Part shown: positions 25,204 to 34,730 of the stretch, piece by piece
Layout of the letters: each line of letters begins with the position of its first letter
How positions within the stretch are numbered: position 1 is the stretch's first letter
From: Tannerellaceae bacterium
GTDB lineage: Bacteria; Bacteroidota; Bacteroidia; Bacteroidales; Tannerellaceae
Length of the DNA: 42,827 nt
NCBI GenBank assembly: GCA_031255855.1
Contig: JAIRRS010000029.1
Location: forward strand, 1 to 42,827
Direction: 5' to 3'
The notes under the pieces: model-generated
Told to the model about the DNA's origin: nothing
Seen by the model: the letters and a program-made list of their open reading frames with translations, nothing else
Databases searched by the model: none
Position numbers and translations under genes: made by a program

Positions 25204-27067
25204 CTCTGTAATTTCTTTTTGGCTTTGTAACCTCTTTGGGTTTGTTTTTTGTTATATCCAGCGGTTTTTGCCGGGTAAATGTTTCAGAATTTATATTCCA
25301 AGTCTCTTCTACCTGCCAGTTTTTCATGATGTTAAACATATCAGGACAATAAATGACAGTTTCAGGCTGGTATTTTTCCGCATAGTTTCCGGTATCCCAT
25401 TGATAGTTTTCATTCTTGTCAAGAACCAATCGCGCGTAGTATCTATCAGGGTTCAGATTCATGAAAAGAACGCCACCGTTTGTTACCCGGTTTTTTCGAA
25501 CCGGTTGATCATTGCTGTTCAACAACTCCACAAAGGCGACGGTACTATCGGTAGGCAAACCTTCTATATTGATGTATAAATGCCCATATTCATCTTCACG
25601 CTTGATCTGGAAAGTTTGGTTGACATGATTGTTCCATTTTCCGTAAATACTGAAAATACGGGCTGAGTCCACAATCAAACGAAATTCTTCCGCATATTTC
25701 CACTTACGGTTAATGAAGTAACCTAATGAATTAATGGAATCCTGATAAAACTCAAAATCAACGGGTGACCAAATGGTATCGACTTTCTGTTCCAGTAAGA
25801 AAAATTCCTTCCTTACTTCTAAGATAGGTTCGTCAAACACGATAGCCACCGTGTCAAATATGTTTATCGAACCGGAAGCCTTCACATTCATCCCTAAAAA
25901 GACAATAGGCTCAGGTTCGTTTTCATCCTTCTTTTTCTTTTGGGGTTCCTGGCGGCGGCGCATGGATATGGTTAGCGTATCAGTTTGCGGGCGAAGGATG
26001 TTCAACGAATCGCTTTTGGGATAACTTACTTCTATCTGCAATGTATCCTGTTGCCACACCAGTGAGTCGGTCAACCAGTAATTGATGGCTTTTTCCCCTT
26101 CTGTCCATTGCGGAACATACCAATCCGCCCCCGTAGGCTCAAAATTAAGCGGGACGGGAACCGGCATGGTGTCTAATGGAGCATTGAAACGCAGTACAAA
26201 ACAATTCTCTTGCTGCCGTTCGGGGCGCAAGATGTATTGTCGCTCAAATTTTTCTTTGAAGAGGCGCAATTCGATATCGTCGGGGATGAAACGGGTATAT
26301 CCAACCGTTATTATCGTATCTATCGTTAAGGTGTCTTTCCATATCGTATCTTGCCGGGATGCAAACTCAAATGTGGGAATAATCAGCGAATCACAAAACG
26401 CAATGTCTTCACCCGGTTGGTCAAACTTATAATCTCTGTTTACATCGTTAAGGGCAAAAACACGATAGGTTCCCGGTGTAATATTACGGATAACAAAACG
26501 TCCTCTGTCATTGGTACGTGAAGTACGCACAAAAGGCTTCTTTACAAAAGCTGAATCTTCCAGGTCGCTATGTAGCCCGATGGTGATACCAGGCATTGGT
26601 TCCAGGTCTTCCGCATTTAGCAGACAACCGGATATTTCAAGCGAATCCACCACATCACCCGTAGAAAAAGCAAACGTAAAGTTTTCGAAAACATTCTTCT
26701 CATTGTTGTCGGCAATGGAATTAGTAAAGTCTATGGTATAGGTCGTGTTTTCCATTAATGTATCCCGCAGTTCCACGACAGCTTTCTTTCCCAAAGCCCT
26801 GACAACAGGCATTTGCATTTGCGGGGGGGTGATGATTACGTTTTCGGAGGGTTTTTCTATTTGGATTAGTTCGTCGAAAAGAATTTCTATTTTATTTCCT
26901 TTAAAGTTCGTTTGGTTCGGAATCGGAGTGCTGCTCACAAACCTGGGAGGGGCTTCGTCGTAAGGACCTCCATTCGGTGTACCGATATTGGCACACGAAT
27001 GGACAACCAGTGAAGCAAGTAAACAAACAAGCATCTGAATTTTTTTCCTCATAGACTTACCTTTCAT
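25145..27067 (-). CDS. Ig-like (Big_5) domain lipoprotein
   Basis: 640 residues. A lipoprotein signal ends at the lipobox cysteine in LVVHSCANIGTPNGGP, so the protein is probably anchored in the outer membrane or at the cell surface. A Big_5 Ig-like domain follows (PPRFVSSTPIPNQTNFKGNK, then IEILFDELI), then a carboxypeptidase-regulatory-like stretch (NDRGRFVIRNITPGTYRVFA) and beta-rich regions with repeated DTL/TIDT segments. A Lys/Glu-rich linker (QKKKKDENEPEPI) splits it in two. Similar proteins are common in Bacteroidota; their role is unknown. The start may also be 27052. The C-terminus overlaps the DUF3108 gene. Confidence 0.8.
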   Translation of the reverse strand: MKGKSMRKKIQMLVCLLASLVVHSCANIGTPNGGPYDEAPPRFVSSTPIPNQTNFKGNKIEILFDELIQIEKPSENVIITPPQMQMPVVRALGKKAVVELRDTLMENTTYTIDFTNSIADNNEKNVFENFTFAFSTGDVVDSLEISGCLLNAEDLEPMPGITIGLHSDLEDSAFVKKPFVRTSRTNDRGRFVIRNITPGTYRVFALNDVNRDYKFDQPGEDIAFCDSLIIPTFEFASRQDTIWKDTLTIDTIITVGYTRFIPDDIELRLFKEKFERQYILRPERQQENCFVLRFNAPLDTMPVPVPLNFEPTGADWYVPQWTEGEKAINYWLTDSLVWQQDTLQIEVSYPKSDSLNILRPQTDTLTISMRRRQEPQKKKKDENEPEPIVFLGMNVKASGSINIFDTVAIVFDEPILEVRKEFFLLEQKVDTIWSPVDFEFYQDSINSLGYFINRKWKYAEEFRLIVDSARIFSIYGKWNNHVNQTFQIKREDEYGHLYINIEGLPTDSTVAFVELLNSNDQPVRKNRVTNGGVLFMNLNPDRYYARLVLDKNENYQWDTGNYAEKYQPETVIYCPDMFNIMKNWQVEETWNINSETFTRQKPLDITKNKPKEVTKPKRNYRDEGRQTSGNNPGRSMGMPF

Positions 27068-27094
27068 TCAATAATCCATTTGTCGATAATGAAG

Positions 27095-27127
27095 CAAAAA
27101 TAGATAAAATCCCGAGATTCTTTCCAA
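27095..27127 (-). promoter_or_regulatory. Promoter of the Big_5 lipoprotein-DUF3108 operon
   Basis: On the minus strand, TTG (27127-27125), a 22-base spacer and TATTTTTG (27102-27095) match the Bacteroidota promoter form, 27 bases upstream of the start codon. Confidence 0.5.
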
Positions 27128-27150
27128 TTAGCTCCTTGTTTTAAATGTAT

Positions 27151-28437
27151 TTACAAATTATAGCGTTTCAGCAAGTCGAAACCGATCCGGCAATACAGGC
27201 ACTTTTTCTTTTCGCAATATTCTTTCTTCAATTGGATAAGCGCTTGGCTGTCTCCCGCGTGACAGGCTTTCATGCCGGCTTGTAGAAAAGTATCTGTAAT
27301 ACGGTTTTTTTCCACCGGTATACCTTCAAGCAACAACACGGCCCGTTCGCAATATTCGTCGCGTTTGTGGAATTTTCCATAAGCAAACAACATAGGAACT
27401 ACTACATTGATAAGGATTACATTCAATGCGTTATCTCCCAATAATTTCTCTTTTGCAGGCGAAGCATACCTGAAATGGTAATGGTTGTCCCAGTAAACCG
27501 AGGGCGCGACTTTAAAGAACTCTTTTATCTGTTCTTTATCTTCTTCGTGTATAATTAAAGAGAAAAGCGTGTCGTATCGATACCATATCGCTGCCAACTG
27601 GGCTAATTTGATATGCGGAAAATTAACCGGGCGGATACGCAGGCTTTTAAAGACCGATCCGTCAAGTGGCGTCAAACCGAATTTATGTTTGAGGAATCTG
27701 TATTCCTGTTGCAGTAAGCGGTAATAATGGCAATCCCCCTCGTCTTCCAGCATCCCGGCCTGGCCAAACAACATCGCCTCAATTTGCGAACTGCTGCCCC
27801 GTTGTTTATGGATGCAATGCAGAGGAAGGCTTTTCGCCAACCGTTCGAAAGCGTCATTGTTTATACCGAAACCAAAACAGCGGCTAAGCGTGATATAGAA
27901 TACGTCATTCCAATTGTTGCCGTATTGTTCCATCAAATGGAAAATATCCATTGTTTTTCGCTCCAGCCGTTCGCTGAGCAAGGCATTTATCCACGACGAA
28001 AGCAGTATCGGCGATATCTCTTTGATATGGTGCAGGCAGGGGGTGGCTGTGTCTTGATGGATGAGCCAGTCGATATTCCGGCGCACAGTTTCTGGCACAG
28101 CCAGGTATGCCTGGGGAATAAATTCGCCGTTCGTCCGGCATATCTTTGCGTCGTTATTCCCTACTAAATGCAGAATGACGGAATCGTAGGCTTTATCTTT
28201 ATCATGTTTATGTAAGAACCAGTCGGAAGCCTTTTGATGTATCTCCACACTTCCTGCCCAAATCGTTTCGCCTATTTTTACTTTGGCGTTAAAAAAATCG
28301 GGACCTGCGTCGGTATTTTGTATTCCGGTATCAATCACGGAAACAGGAATTCCTTCGGTAGTAACGAGATCGGCGACAGTAAATAATTTGTATTTCCATA
28401 CATAGTGTAGTAAGCGTTCCTTTCCGTCCATAGTCAA
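27151..28437 (-). CDS. DUF2851 family protein
   Basis: 428 residues, cytosolic, with the DUF2851 pattern: ERLLHYVWKYKLF at the start, VIDTGIQNTDAGPDFFNAKVKIGETIWAGSVEIHQKASDW in the first 80 residues (an acidic cluster that recalls a nuclease-like core), and FGFGINNDAFERLA further on. The C-terminus has CEKKKCLYCRIG, a possible metal-binding Cys cluster. The function of this Bacteroidota-specific family is unknown. The start at 28431 (MDGKERL) is nearly as likely. A 22-bp-phased repeat lies 46 bases upstream. Confidence 0.85.
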   Translation of the reverse strand: MTMDGKERLLHYVWKYKLFTVADLVTTEGIPVSVIDTGIQNTDAGPDFFNAKVKIGETIWAGSVEIHQKASDWFLHKHDKDKAYDSVILHLVGNNDAKICRTNGEFIPQAYLAVPETVRRNIDWLIHQDTATPCLHHIKEISPILLSSWINALLSERLERKTMDIFHLMEQYGNNWNDVFYITLSRCFGFGINNDAFERLAKSLPLHCIHKQRGSSSQIEAMLFGQAGMLEDEGDCHYYRLLQQEYRFLKHKFGLTPLDGSVFKSLRIRPVNFPHIKLAQLAAIWYRYDTLFSLIIHEEDKEQIKEFFKVAPSVYWDNHYHFRYASPAKEKLLGDNALNVILINVVVPMLFAYGKFHKRDEYCERAVLLLEGIPVEKNRITDTFLQAGMKACHAGDSQALIQLKKEYCEKKKCLYCRIGFDLLKRYNL

Positions 28438-28482
28438 GAGTTATAATTTGATGGGATAAAGATAGTGATTTTTGCTGGAAAT

Positions 28483-28559
28483 TCATCTGGATGTTTTCCC
28501 GGTTTCATTTAGATGATCACAAACAATCATTGGGATGATCTTCCAAAATCATCCAAATG
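28483..28559. repeat. Four 22-bp-phased TCAT-N4-ATG dyads (copy 1)
   Basis: TCATCTGGATG, TCATTTAGATG, TCATTGGGATG and TCATCCAAATG start at 28483, 28505, 28527 and 28549, exactly 22 bases apart. Each unit is a small dyad (TCAT…ATGA). The same layout occurs at 42533-42609, including a shared 20-base block. It lies between the divergent DUF2851 gene and his operon, outside any gene. Confidence 0.85.
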
Positions 28560-28685
28560 TTTTATAGGTAGGCAGATCTGCATGGAAACATCTGAAAATT
28601 TAGGTGAGGCAACAGTGGTTGCTGGCAGGGTAATAAATAGGATGAACAGGCAAATTATATTTCCGTCTTCGTTTGAAAGAGGTAA
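28560..28685. other. Rest of the DUF2851/hisH intergenic region
   Basis: The whole gap is 308 bases. Besides the phased repeat and the promoter it holds a 10-bp palindrome GCAGATCTGC (28572-28581) and a small hairpin GCAAC-AGTG-GTTGC (28609-28622). No riboswitch or his leader peptide with a histidine run was seen. Confidence 0.4.
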
Positions 28686-28720
28686 TTTGTAGTATATCTC
28701 GTGATTAATTGCTACTTTTG
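28686..28720 (+). promoter_or_regulatory. Promoter of the hisHAFI operon
   Basis: TTTG at 28686-28689, a 23-base spacer and TACTTTTG at 28713-28720 match the Bacteroidota promoter, 25 bases before the hisH start. Confidence 0.65.
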
Positions 28721-28745
28721 TGTCTCATAACAATAGGTATTTGCT

Positions 28746-29336
28746 ATGGATGTAGCCATTGTGAAATATAATGCGGGGAATATTTATTCTGTTGATTATG
28801 CTTTGAAGCGGTTGGGGATTCATCCTGTCATTTCTGCCAACCCTGAAATCCTGGCGAAGGCGGATAAAGTTGTTTTCCCCGGTGTTGGCGAGGCCTATAC
28901 TACAATGGACTATCTAAAAAACAACAATCTTGATTCGCTGATTAAAAACTTAAAGCAACCGGTTTTGGGTATTTGCCTTGGCATGCAACTGATGTGCCGT
29001 TTCTCGGAAGAAGGAAATACGGAATGCCTGAATATTTTTGATGCGGATGTAAAACGCTTTTCTCCCCAAAAACAGGAAGATAAAGTGCCGCATATGGGCT
29101 GGAATACTTTAAATGATGTTAAATCCGGACTTTTTTCGAATGAACTGGAAAACCAATTTGTTTATTTTGTCCACAGCTATTATGTGCCGGTAAACAGGCA
29201 TACTACGGCAACAACAGATTACATTTTACCTTTTAGTGCAGCTTTACAACGAGATAATTTTTACGCGACCCAGTTTCATCCGGAAAAAAGCGGAGATGTT
29301 GGCGAAAAAATTTTAGAGAATTTCCTGCGTTTATGA
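28746..29336 (+). CDS. hisH: Imidazole glycerol phosphate synthase, glutaminase subunit
   Basis: Supplies ammonia from glutamine to HisF in histidine synthesis. The class I amidotransferase triad is intact: C77 ([10 protein letters not shown]), H178 and E180 (TQFHPEKSG). The oxyanion region [10 protein letters not shown] and the 196-residue length are typical. It overlaps hisA by four bases (ATGA) and is the first gene of the operon. Confidence 0.96.
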   Translation: MDVAIVKYNAGNIYSVDYALKRLGIHPVISANPEILAKADKVVFPGVGEAYTTMDYLKNNNLDSLIKNLKQPVLGICLGMQLMCRFSEEGNTECLNIFDADVKRFSPQKQEDKVPHMGWNTLNDVKSGLFSNELENQFVYFVHSYYVPVNRHTTATTDYILPFSAALQRDNFYATQFHPEKSGDVGEKILENFLRL

Positions 29337-30064
29337 TAGAATTAATTCCGGCCATTGATTTAATTGAAGGAAAATGTGTTCGCCTTACAAAAGGAGACTA
29401 CAACACAAAAAAAGTATACAATGAAGACCCTTTGGAGGTGGCAAAAATGTTTGAAGATTATGGGATGAGAAGACTACATCTTGTAGATTTGGACGGGGCT
29501 CGCCAAGGACGAATAGTAAATTATCGCATGTTGGAAAAATTAGCTACCCGTACATCTTTGATTATTGATTTCGGAGGGGGCTTGAAACACGAAGATGATT
29601 TGGAAATAGCATTTGAAAGTGGCGCACAAATGGTGACAGGAGGAAGCATCGCCGTGAAAAAACCGGAGGTTTTCGCTTCCTGGATTACCCAATATGGAAA
29701 CAACCGCATCCTCTTAGGAGCAGATGCGAAAGACAATAAAATAGCAGTCAGTGGTTGGGAAGAAACAACAGATATAGAGCTGATCCCTTTTATTCAAGCA
29801 TATTACAATAAAGGTATCAGAAAGGTGATTAGCACCGATATTAGCAAGGACGGAATGTTGGGAGGGCCAGCCATTGACATGTATAGTGAGATAAAAAAAG
29901 CAATTCCTTCCATATACCTTATTGCCAGCGGAGGAGTAAGCTCAATCGGCGATATTGAAAAATTGGAAGAATCTAAAATTCAGGCCGTTATCTTCGGAAA
30001 GGCAATCTATGAAGGACGTATCCAATTAAAAGATTTGATAAAATTCAATGATAAAGAGACCTAA
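29333..30064 (+). CDS. hisA: ProFAR isomerase (HisA)
   Basis: Isomerises the aminoaldose ProFAR to the aminoketose PRFAR. The 243-residue half-barrel repeat protein has [19 protein letters not shown] with the first catalytic aspartate (D9), and [19 protein letters not shown] with the second. The phosphate-binding glycines appear as ASGGVSSI. It sits between hisH and hisF. Confidence 0.96.
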   Translation: MIELIPAIDLIEGKCVRLTKGDYNTKKVYNEDPLEVAKMFEDYGMRRLHLVDLDGARQGRIVNYRMLEKLATRTSLIIDFGGGLKHEDDLEIAFESGAQMVTGGSIAVKKPEVFASWITQYGNNRILLGADAKDNKIAVSGWEETTDIELIPFIQAYYNKGIRKVISTDISKDGMLGGPAIDMYSEIKKAIPSIYLIASGGVSSIGDIEKLEESKIQAVIFGKAIYEGRIQLKDLIKFNDKET

Positions 30065-30077
30065 ATCTTGATGAAGT

Positions 30078-30833
30078 ATGTTGGCAAAAAGAATAGTACC
30101 TTGTTTGGATATCAAAGACGGAACAACTGTAAAAGGTGTGAATTTTGTAAATTTCCGTGACGCAGGCGACCCTGTGGAACTTGGATCCAAATACAGCCGG
30201 GATGGCGCTGACGAATTGGTCTATTTGGATATAACAGCCTCGCATGAAGGAAGGAAAACATTTACAGAGCTGGTAAAAAAGGTGGCAGCCCGTATTAGCA
30301 TACCATTCACCGTAGGTGGCGGAATTAATGAACTAAAGGATGTTGACCGGTTGCTCGCCGCCGGAGCAGATAAGGTTTCTATTAATTCGGCGGCTTTGAA
30401 AAATCCAAAACTAATAGAAGATATTGCTAAAAATTTCGGTAGTCAGGTTTGTGTGGTAGCTATTGATGCCCATTTGGAAAACGGAGACTGGTTGTGTTAC
30501 CTGAATGGCGGGCGCATCCCTACCGGCAAACGGCTTTTTGAATGGGCTGGTGAAGCTGAAAATTTAGGTGCGGGAGAGATTTTGTTTACCAGCATGACCC
30601 ATGATGGTGTAAAATCAGGATACGCCAATGAGGCATTGGCTGCGCTTTCCGAAACACTACATATACCAATTATTGCTTCAGGAGGAGCCGGTAATTGTAA
30701 CCATTTCCGCGATGCATTTACATCAGGCAAAGCTGATGCCGCTTTGGCAGCCAGTGTTTTTCATTTTGGAGAAATAGCGATTTCAGATTTAAAGAAATAT
30801 TTGTCCAAGGAAGGGATTAATGTACGATTATAA
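30078..30833 (+). CDS. hisF: Imidazole glycerol phosphate synthase, cyclase subunit
   Basis: Forms IGP and AICAR from PRFAR with ammonia from HisH. The 251-residue TIM barrel shows [19 protein letters not shown] with the catalytic D11 and [16 protein letters not shown] with the second catalytic aspartate, plus the phosphate sites VGGGIN and ASGGAGN. It starts 13 bases after hisA. Confidence 0.97.
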   Translation: MLAKRIVPCLDIKDGTTVKGVNFVNFRDAGDPVELGSKYSRDGADELVYLDITASHEGRKTFTELVKKVAARISIPFTVGGGINELKDVDRLLAAGADKVSINSAALKNPKLIEDIAKNFGSQVCVVAIDAHLENGDWLCYLNGGRIPTGKRLFEWAGEAENLGAGEILFTSMTHDGVKSGYANEALAALSETLHIPIIASGGAGNCNHFRDAFTSGKADAALAASVFHFGEIAISDLKKYLSKEGINVRL

Positions 30834-30842
30834 ATAATATAA

Positions 30843-31439
30843 ATGAAGTTAGATTTTGAAAAAACAGGCGGGCTTATTCCTGCCATAATCCAAGATAGTA
30901 AAACCAACAAAGTATTGATGCTGGGTTTTATGAATGAAGAAGCTTACCTGGCTACCCGAGAGAGCGGGAAAGTAACTTTTTTCAGCCGTTCAAAAAATCG
31001 TTTGTGGATGAAGGGTGAAACAAGTGGCAACACGTTAGAGGTGAATGACATACTGACAGATTGCGACAATGATACACTATTGATAAAAGTAGTTCCGGCA
31101 GGCCCGGTATGCCATACTGGAAGTGATACTTGTTTCGGTGAACAGAACAAAGAGGACATCATGTTTTTAAAACATCTTCAAAACTTTATAGAAAGGCGCA
31201 GACAAGAGATGCCTGAAGGTTCGTATACTACGACTCTATTTACAAAAGGAGTAAATCGCATGGCACAAAAAGTTGGTGAAGAGGCTGTGGAAACAGTGAT
31301 TGAAGCCACCAACGGTACCGATGAAGGATTCATTTATGAAGCTTCCGATATGATTTATCACCTGATTGTATTGCTTACCAGCAAGGGGCTTCGAATAGAA
31401 GATCTTTCCCGCGAATTAATGAAAAGGCATAAAGAATAA
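30843..31439 (+). CDS. hisIE: Bifunctional PRA-CH / PRA-PH (HisI-HisE fusion)
   Basis: Carries out the second and third steps of histidine synthesis. HisI occupies about residues 1-105: FMNEEAYLATRESGKVTFFSRSKNRLWMKGETSG, DCDND (metal) and GPVCHTGSDTCFG (zinc cysteines). HisE occupies about 110-198: FTKGVNRMAQKVGEEAVETVIEA and DMIYHLIVLL. The remaining his genes (hisG, D, C, B) are not in this window. ftsE starts five bases after its stop. Confidence 0.96.
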   Translation: MKLDFEKTGGLIPAIIQDSKTNKVLMLGFMNEEAYLATRESGKVTFFSRSKNRLWMKGETSGNTLEVNDILTDCDNDTLLIKVVPAGPVCHTGSDTCFGEQNKEDIMFLKHLQNFIERRRQEMPEGSYTTTLFTKGVNRMAQKVGEEAVETVIEATNGTDEGFIYEASDMIYHLIVLLTSKGLRIEDLSRELMKRHKE

Positions 31440-31444
31440 ACACC

Positions 31445-32122
31445 ATGAGAGACAATATGCTGCTCAAGCTGGAAAATATAGAAATAAACCGTGATGAGAA
31501 TATCATCTTACGGGATGCTTCGCTTACACTTCATAACAGTGAATTCTTGTATGTAATCGGGAAAGTAGGCTCAGGGAAAAGTAGCTTGTTGAAAGCCTTG
31601 TATTGTGAAGTGCCATTAAGCAAGGGTGAGGCTTACCTGATGGAGTTTGACCTCCGGAAGATTAAAAGGAAAGAGATTCCTTTCCTGCGCAGAAAGTTGG
31701 GAATTGTTTTTCAAGACTTCCAATTGCTTACAGACCGCACAGTAATGAAAAATCTAGCCTTTGCATTAAAAGCCACCGGTTGGACGAAAAGAGATGAAAT
31801 TTTAGACCGCATAGATGATGTACTCCACCAGGTAGGAATGCAGAATAAAGGATACAAAATGCCGCATGAATTATCCGGCGGCGAACAACAGCGTATTGTA
31901 ATAGCCCGGGCTTTGCTGAATGAACCCAAACTTATTTTGGCAGATGAACCTACCGGAAACCTTGATCCCGAGACAAGCGCCCAGATTGTGCAGCTTTTGC
32001 ATGATATCTGCCAAAAAGGAACCGCCGTAATTATGACCACTCATAATTACACACTTGTGCATAATTATCCCGCGCGTATAGTGAAATGCGAGAATGGCTG
32101 CCTAAGTGATATAGGAGAATGA
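31445..32122 (+). CDS. ftsE: FtsE-like cell-division ABC ATPase
   Basis: 225 residues. Walker A GKVGSGKSS (39-47), Q-loop FQDFQLL, signature LSGGEQQR, Walker B LILADEPTGNLD and the H-loop MTTHNYTLV are all present. The LRRKLGIVFQDFQLLTDRTV stretch is typical of FtsE, the ATPase that with FtsX links division to periplasmic wall hydrolases. No ftsX is adjacent; in Bacteroidota it commonly lies elsewhere. A LolD-type role is the alternative. The start could be 31457 (MLLKLENI). It is embedded in a his/lys biosynthesis run. Confidence 0.85.
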   Translation: MRDNMLLKLENIEINRDENIILRDASLTLHNSEFLYVIGKVGSGKSSLLKALYCEVPLSKGEAYLMEFDLRKIKRKEIPFLRRKLGIVFQDFQLLTDRTVMKNLAFALKATGWTKRDEILDRIDDVLHQVGMQNKGYKMPHELSGGEQQRIVIARALLNEPKLILADEPTGNLDPETSAQIVQLLHDICQKGTAVIMTTHNYTLVHNYPARIVKCENGCLSDIGE

Positions 32123-32131
32123 TTTTTTATA

Positions 32132-32139
32132 TAACTTTG
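32132..32139 (+). promoter_or_regulatory. -7 box for lysC
   Basis: TAACTTTG fits TAnnTTTG and lies 45 bases before lysC, suggesting an extra promoter inside the operon. No clear -33 element is present. Confidence 0.4.
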
Positions 32140-32183
32140 CAAAGCGTTTTTAGGTAAAGAAGAACAATTTAATATAGTAAAAA

Positions 32184-33494
32184 ATGAAAGTTTTAAAATT
32201 TGGCGGTACTTCTGTAGGTTCGGCGCAAAGGATGAAGGATGTTGCCAAACTGATTACAACGAAACATACGATCGTTGTATTATCGGCAATGTCGGGTACT
32301 ACAAATTCGCTGGTTGAGATTTCAGATTATTTGTATAAGAAGAATCCCGACGGGGCGAATGAAATTATTAACGAGCTTGCCATTACTTATTACAAACATG
32401 TAAATGAGTTGTATGCCACTGCCGAATATAAACAGAGAGCCAAAGAACTGGTGTCTTATCATTTTGACTATATCCGTACCTTCACCAAAGACCTTTTTAC
32501 CTTGTTTGAAGAAAGAGTCGTGTTAGCACAAGGAGAGTTGATATCAACGGGTATGATGAACTTATACCTGAATGAACAAGGTGTCAATTCGGTTCTTTTG
32601 CCTGCATTGGATTATATGCGGACAGATAAAAATGCAGAACCCGACCCTGTCTACATTAAAGAAAAGTTGAACGCATTGCTCGAAGAATATAAAAATGCTG
32701 ATTTATATATCACACAAGGATATATTTGCAGGAATGCGTATGGCGAAATTGACAATCTGCAACGCGGCGGCAGTGATTATACCGCTTCATTGGTTGGAGC
32801 AGCTATCCATGCAGAAGAAATCCAGATATGGACAGACATTGACGGCATGCATAATAACGACCCCCGTTATGTGGAAAACACTTCACCCGTTCGCCAATTG
32901 CATTTCGAAGAAGCGGCCGAATTGGCTTATTTTGGAGCCAAGATATTACATCCAACCTGCATTCTCCCCGCAAAATTGAACAACATTCCGGTTCGTTTAT
33001 TGAATACAATGCAGCCTGACGCTCCGGGTACATTAATATCAAATAATACGGAAAAAGGAAAGATCAAAGCTGTTGCTGCAAAAGATAAGATTACGGCCAT
33101 TAAGATTAAGAGCGGACGTATGTTGTTGGCGACAGGATTCCTTCGCAAAGTGTTCGAAATCTTCGAAAACTATCAAACACCTATTGATATGGTTACCACC
33201 TCGGAAGTAGGGGTTTCCTGCACAATTGATAACCGTAAACGCCTGGACGAAATTGTAGACGACTTGAAAAAGTATGGAACAGTTACGGTAGATGAAGAGT
33301 TGGTTATCGTATGCGTTGTGGGGGATTTGGAATGGGAAAATGTTGGTTTTGAAGCCAGTATTGTAAATGCGTTAAAAGATATTCCCGTTCGGATGATTTC
33401 TTATGGAGGAAGCAATCACAACATATCCCTGTTAATAAAATCGTCTGACAAAAAACGTGCCTTGCAAGCATTAAGCCAACATTTATTTAATTAA
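32184..33494 (+). CDS. lysC: Aspartate kinase (monofunctional, lysine-sensitive type)
   Basis: Phosphorylates aspartate, the first step to diaminopimelate, lysine, threonine and methionine. The 436-residue protein starts with KVLKFGGTSVGSAQRM and contains RGGSDYTASLVGAAIHAEEIQIWTDIDGMHNNDPR, the ATP/aspartate site. Two ACT domains follow from about residue 300 (TAIKIKSGRMLLATGFL; VVGDLEW), the likely site of feedback inhibition. No homoserine dehydrogenase is fused. The downstream lysA, catalysing the last step of the same pathway, supports the LysC assignment. Confidence 0.95.
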   Translation: MKVLKFGGTSVGSAQRMKDVAKLITTKHTIVVLSAMSGTTNSLVEISDYLYKKNPDGANEIINELAITYYKHVNELYATAEYKQRAKELVSYHFDYIRTFTKDLFTLFEERVVLAQGELISTGMMNLYLNEQGVNSVLLPALDYMRTDKNAEPDPVYIKEKLNALLEEYKNADLYITQGYICRNAYGEIDNLQRGGSDYTASLVGAAIHAEEIQIWTDIDGMHNNDPRYVENTSPVRQLHFEEAAELAYFGAKILHPTCILPAKLNNIPVRLLNTMQPDAPGTLISNNTEKGKIKAVAAKDKITAIKIKSGRMLLATGFLRKVFEIFENYQTPIDMVTTSEVGVSCTIDNRKRLDEIVDDLKKYGTVTVDEELVIVCVVGDLEWENVGFEASIVNALKDIPVRMISYGGSNHNISLLIKSSDKKRALQALSQHLFN

Positions 33495-33515
33495 AATACA
33501 TTTTCAACCAAGGCG

Positions 33516-33543
33516 CAGGTTGCGCTGATTTCAGTGCAATCTG
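33516..33543 (+). promoter_or_regulatory. Hairpin between lysC and lysA
   Basis: CAGGTTGCGCTGA (33516-33528), TT, TCAGTGCAATCTG (33531-33543). In RNA all 13 positions pair if two G-U wobbles are allowed. There is no T-run after it, so it is a processing, attenuation or stabilising element, or a copy of a dispersed Bacteroidota repeat, rather than a simple terminator. Confidence 0.6.
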
Positions 33544-33562
33544 TGTCAGAATATATCCTCTT

Positions 33563-34720
33563 ATGTTAAAAGGAACTTTCCCCATCGAAAAATTCAAGCT
33601 TCTTCAAACACCTTTCTATTATTATGATGTAGCGTTATTGAAAGAAACGCTGAATGTAGTAAAAACTGAGGCCGACAAATATAATTACCATATCCATTAT
33701 GCTGTAAAGGCAAACGCAAACCATCGTATTCTTTCCATCATCGCTGAACATGATTTAGGCGCCGATTGTGTAAGCGGAGGCGAGATACAAGCTTCATTAG
33801 ACGCAGGTATACCTTCTTGTAAGATTGTTTTTGCCGGAGTCGGGAAAGCAGACTGGGAGATCCGGTTAGGACTAGACAACGATATCTTTTGTTTTAATGT
33901 AGAATCTGCAGCCGAACTAAAAATAATTAACGATTTGGCCGCGGCCAAAGGAAAGATAGCTTCAATAGCTTTACGCATAAATCCGGAAGTAGATGCACAT
34001 ACGCATGCCAAAATAACAACCGGAATGAAAGAGAATAAATTCGGTATCAATCTAGGACAATTAAACTGTGTTATTGACGATTTGCTCCAATTGAAACATG
34101 TGAAGTTAATAGGGATACACTTCCATATCGGCTCCCAAATTACAGATTTATCTTCTTTCCAGAATTTAGCAATCCGCACGAATGAAATACAAGAAGATTT
34201 AGAAGCACGCGGACTGCAAATCCAACATGTAAACTTCGGCGGAGGGTTAGGCATCGATTATTATCATCCCAACCATTTACCCATTCCGGCTTTCGACAAT
34301 TACTTTGCGGTAATCCACAAGTTGCTGAAAGTACGTCCCCGGCAGCAAATTCATTTTGAACCCGGCCGTTCAATCGTTGCACAATGCGGTTCGTTGATAT
34401 CCCAAGTGCTTTATGTAAAAGAAGGTGAGACCAAGAACTTCGCTATATTAGATGCCGGTTTTACAGAGTTGATACGCCCGGCCATGTACGATGCATACCA
34501 TCGAATCGAGAATATTTCGAGCGATGAGAAACCAGAAATATATGATGTGGTAGGCCCCATTTGCGAATCTTCGGATGTATTTGGGAAAGATATCGAATTA
34601 AATAAAGCGCACCGGGGTGATTACTTAGCTTTGCGGTCGGCCGGGGCTTATGGTGAGATCATGGCTTCACAATATAATTGCCGGAAATTACCGAGTTCTT
34701 ATTTTTCAGATACTTTATAA
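33563..34720 (+). CDS. lysA: Diaminopimelate decarboxylase
   Basis: Decarboxylates meso-diaminopimelate to lysine. The 385-residue fold III PLP enzyme has K49 (HYAVKANANHRIL) as the PLP lysine, the HFHIGSQI histidine, the phosphate-binding VNFGGGLGIDYYHP loop, EPGRSIVAQCG and GPICESSDVFG carrying the conserved active-site cysteine. It lies 68 bases after lysC, with a hairpin in the gap. Confidence 0.95.
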   Translation: MLKGTFPIEKFKLLQTPFYYYDVALLKETLNVVKTEADKYNYHIHYAVKANANHRILSIIAEHDLGADCVSGGEIQASLDAGIPSCKIVFAGVGKADWEIRLGLDNDIFCFNVESAAELKIINDLAAAKGKIASIALRINPEVDAHTHAKITTGMKENKFGINLGQLNCVIDDLLQLKHVKLIGIHFHIGSQITDLSSFQNLAIRTNEIQEDLEARGLQIQHVNFGGGLGIDYYHPNHLPIPAFDNYFAVIHKLLKVRPRQQIHFEPGRSIVAQCGSLISQVLYVKEGETKNFAILDAGFTELIRPAMYDAYHRIENISSDEKPEIYDVVGPICESSDVFGKDIELNKAHRGDYLALRSAGAYGEIMASQYNCRKLPSSYFSDTL

Positions 34721-34730
34721 CTCAGACGCG

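Noticed and set aside
28483..28559. CRISPR array
   Set aside because: There are only four units, the repeat part is 11 bases with a variable centre, and there are no unique spacers or cas genes.
33697..34254. 185-codon minus-strand ORF inside lysA
   Set aside because: Shadow of an intact diaminopimelate decarboxylase gene.
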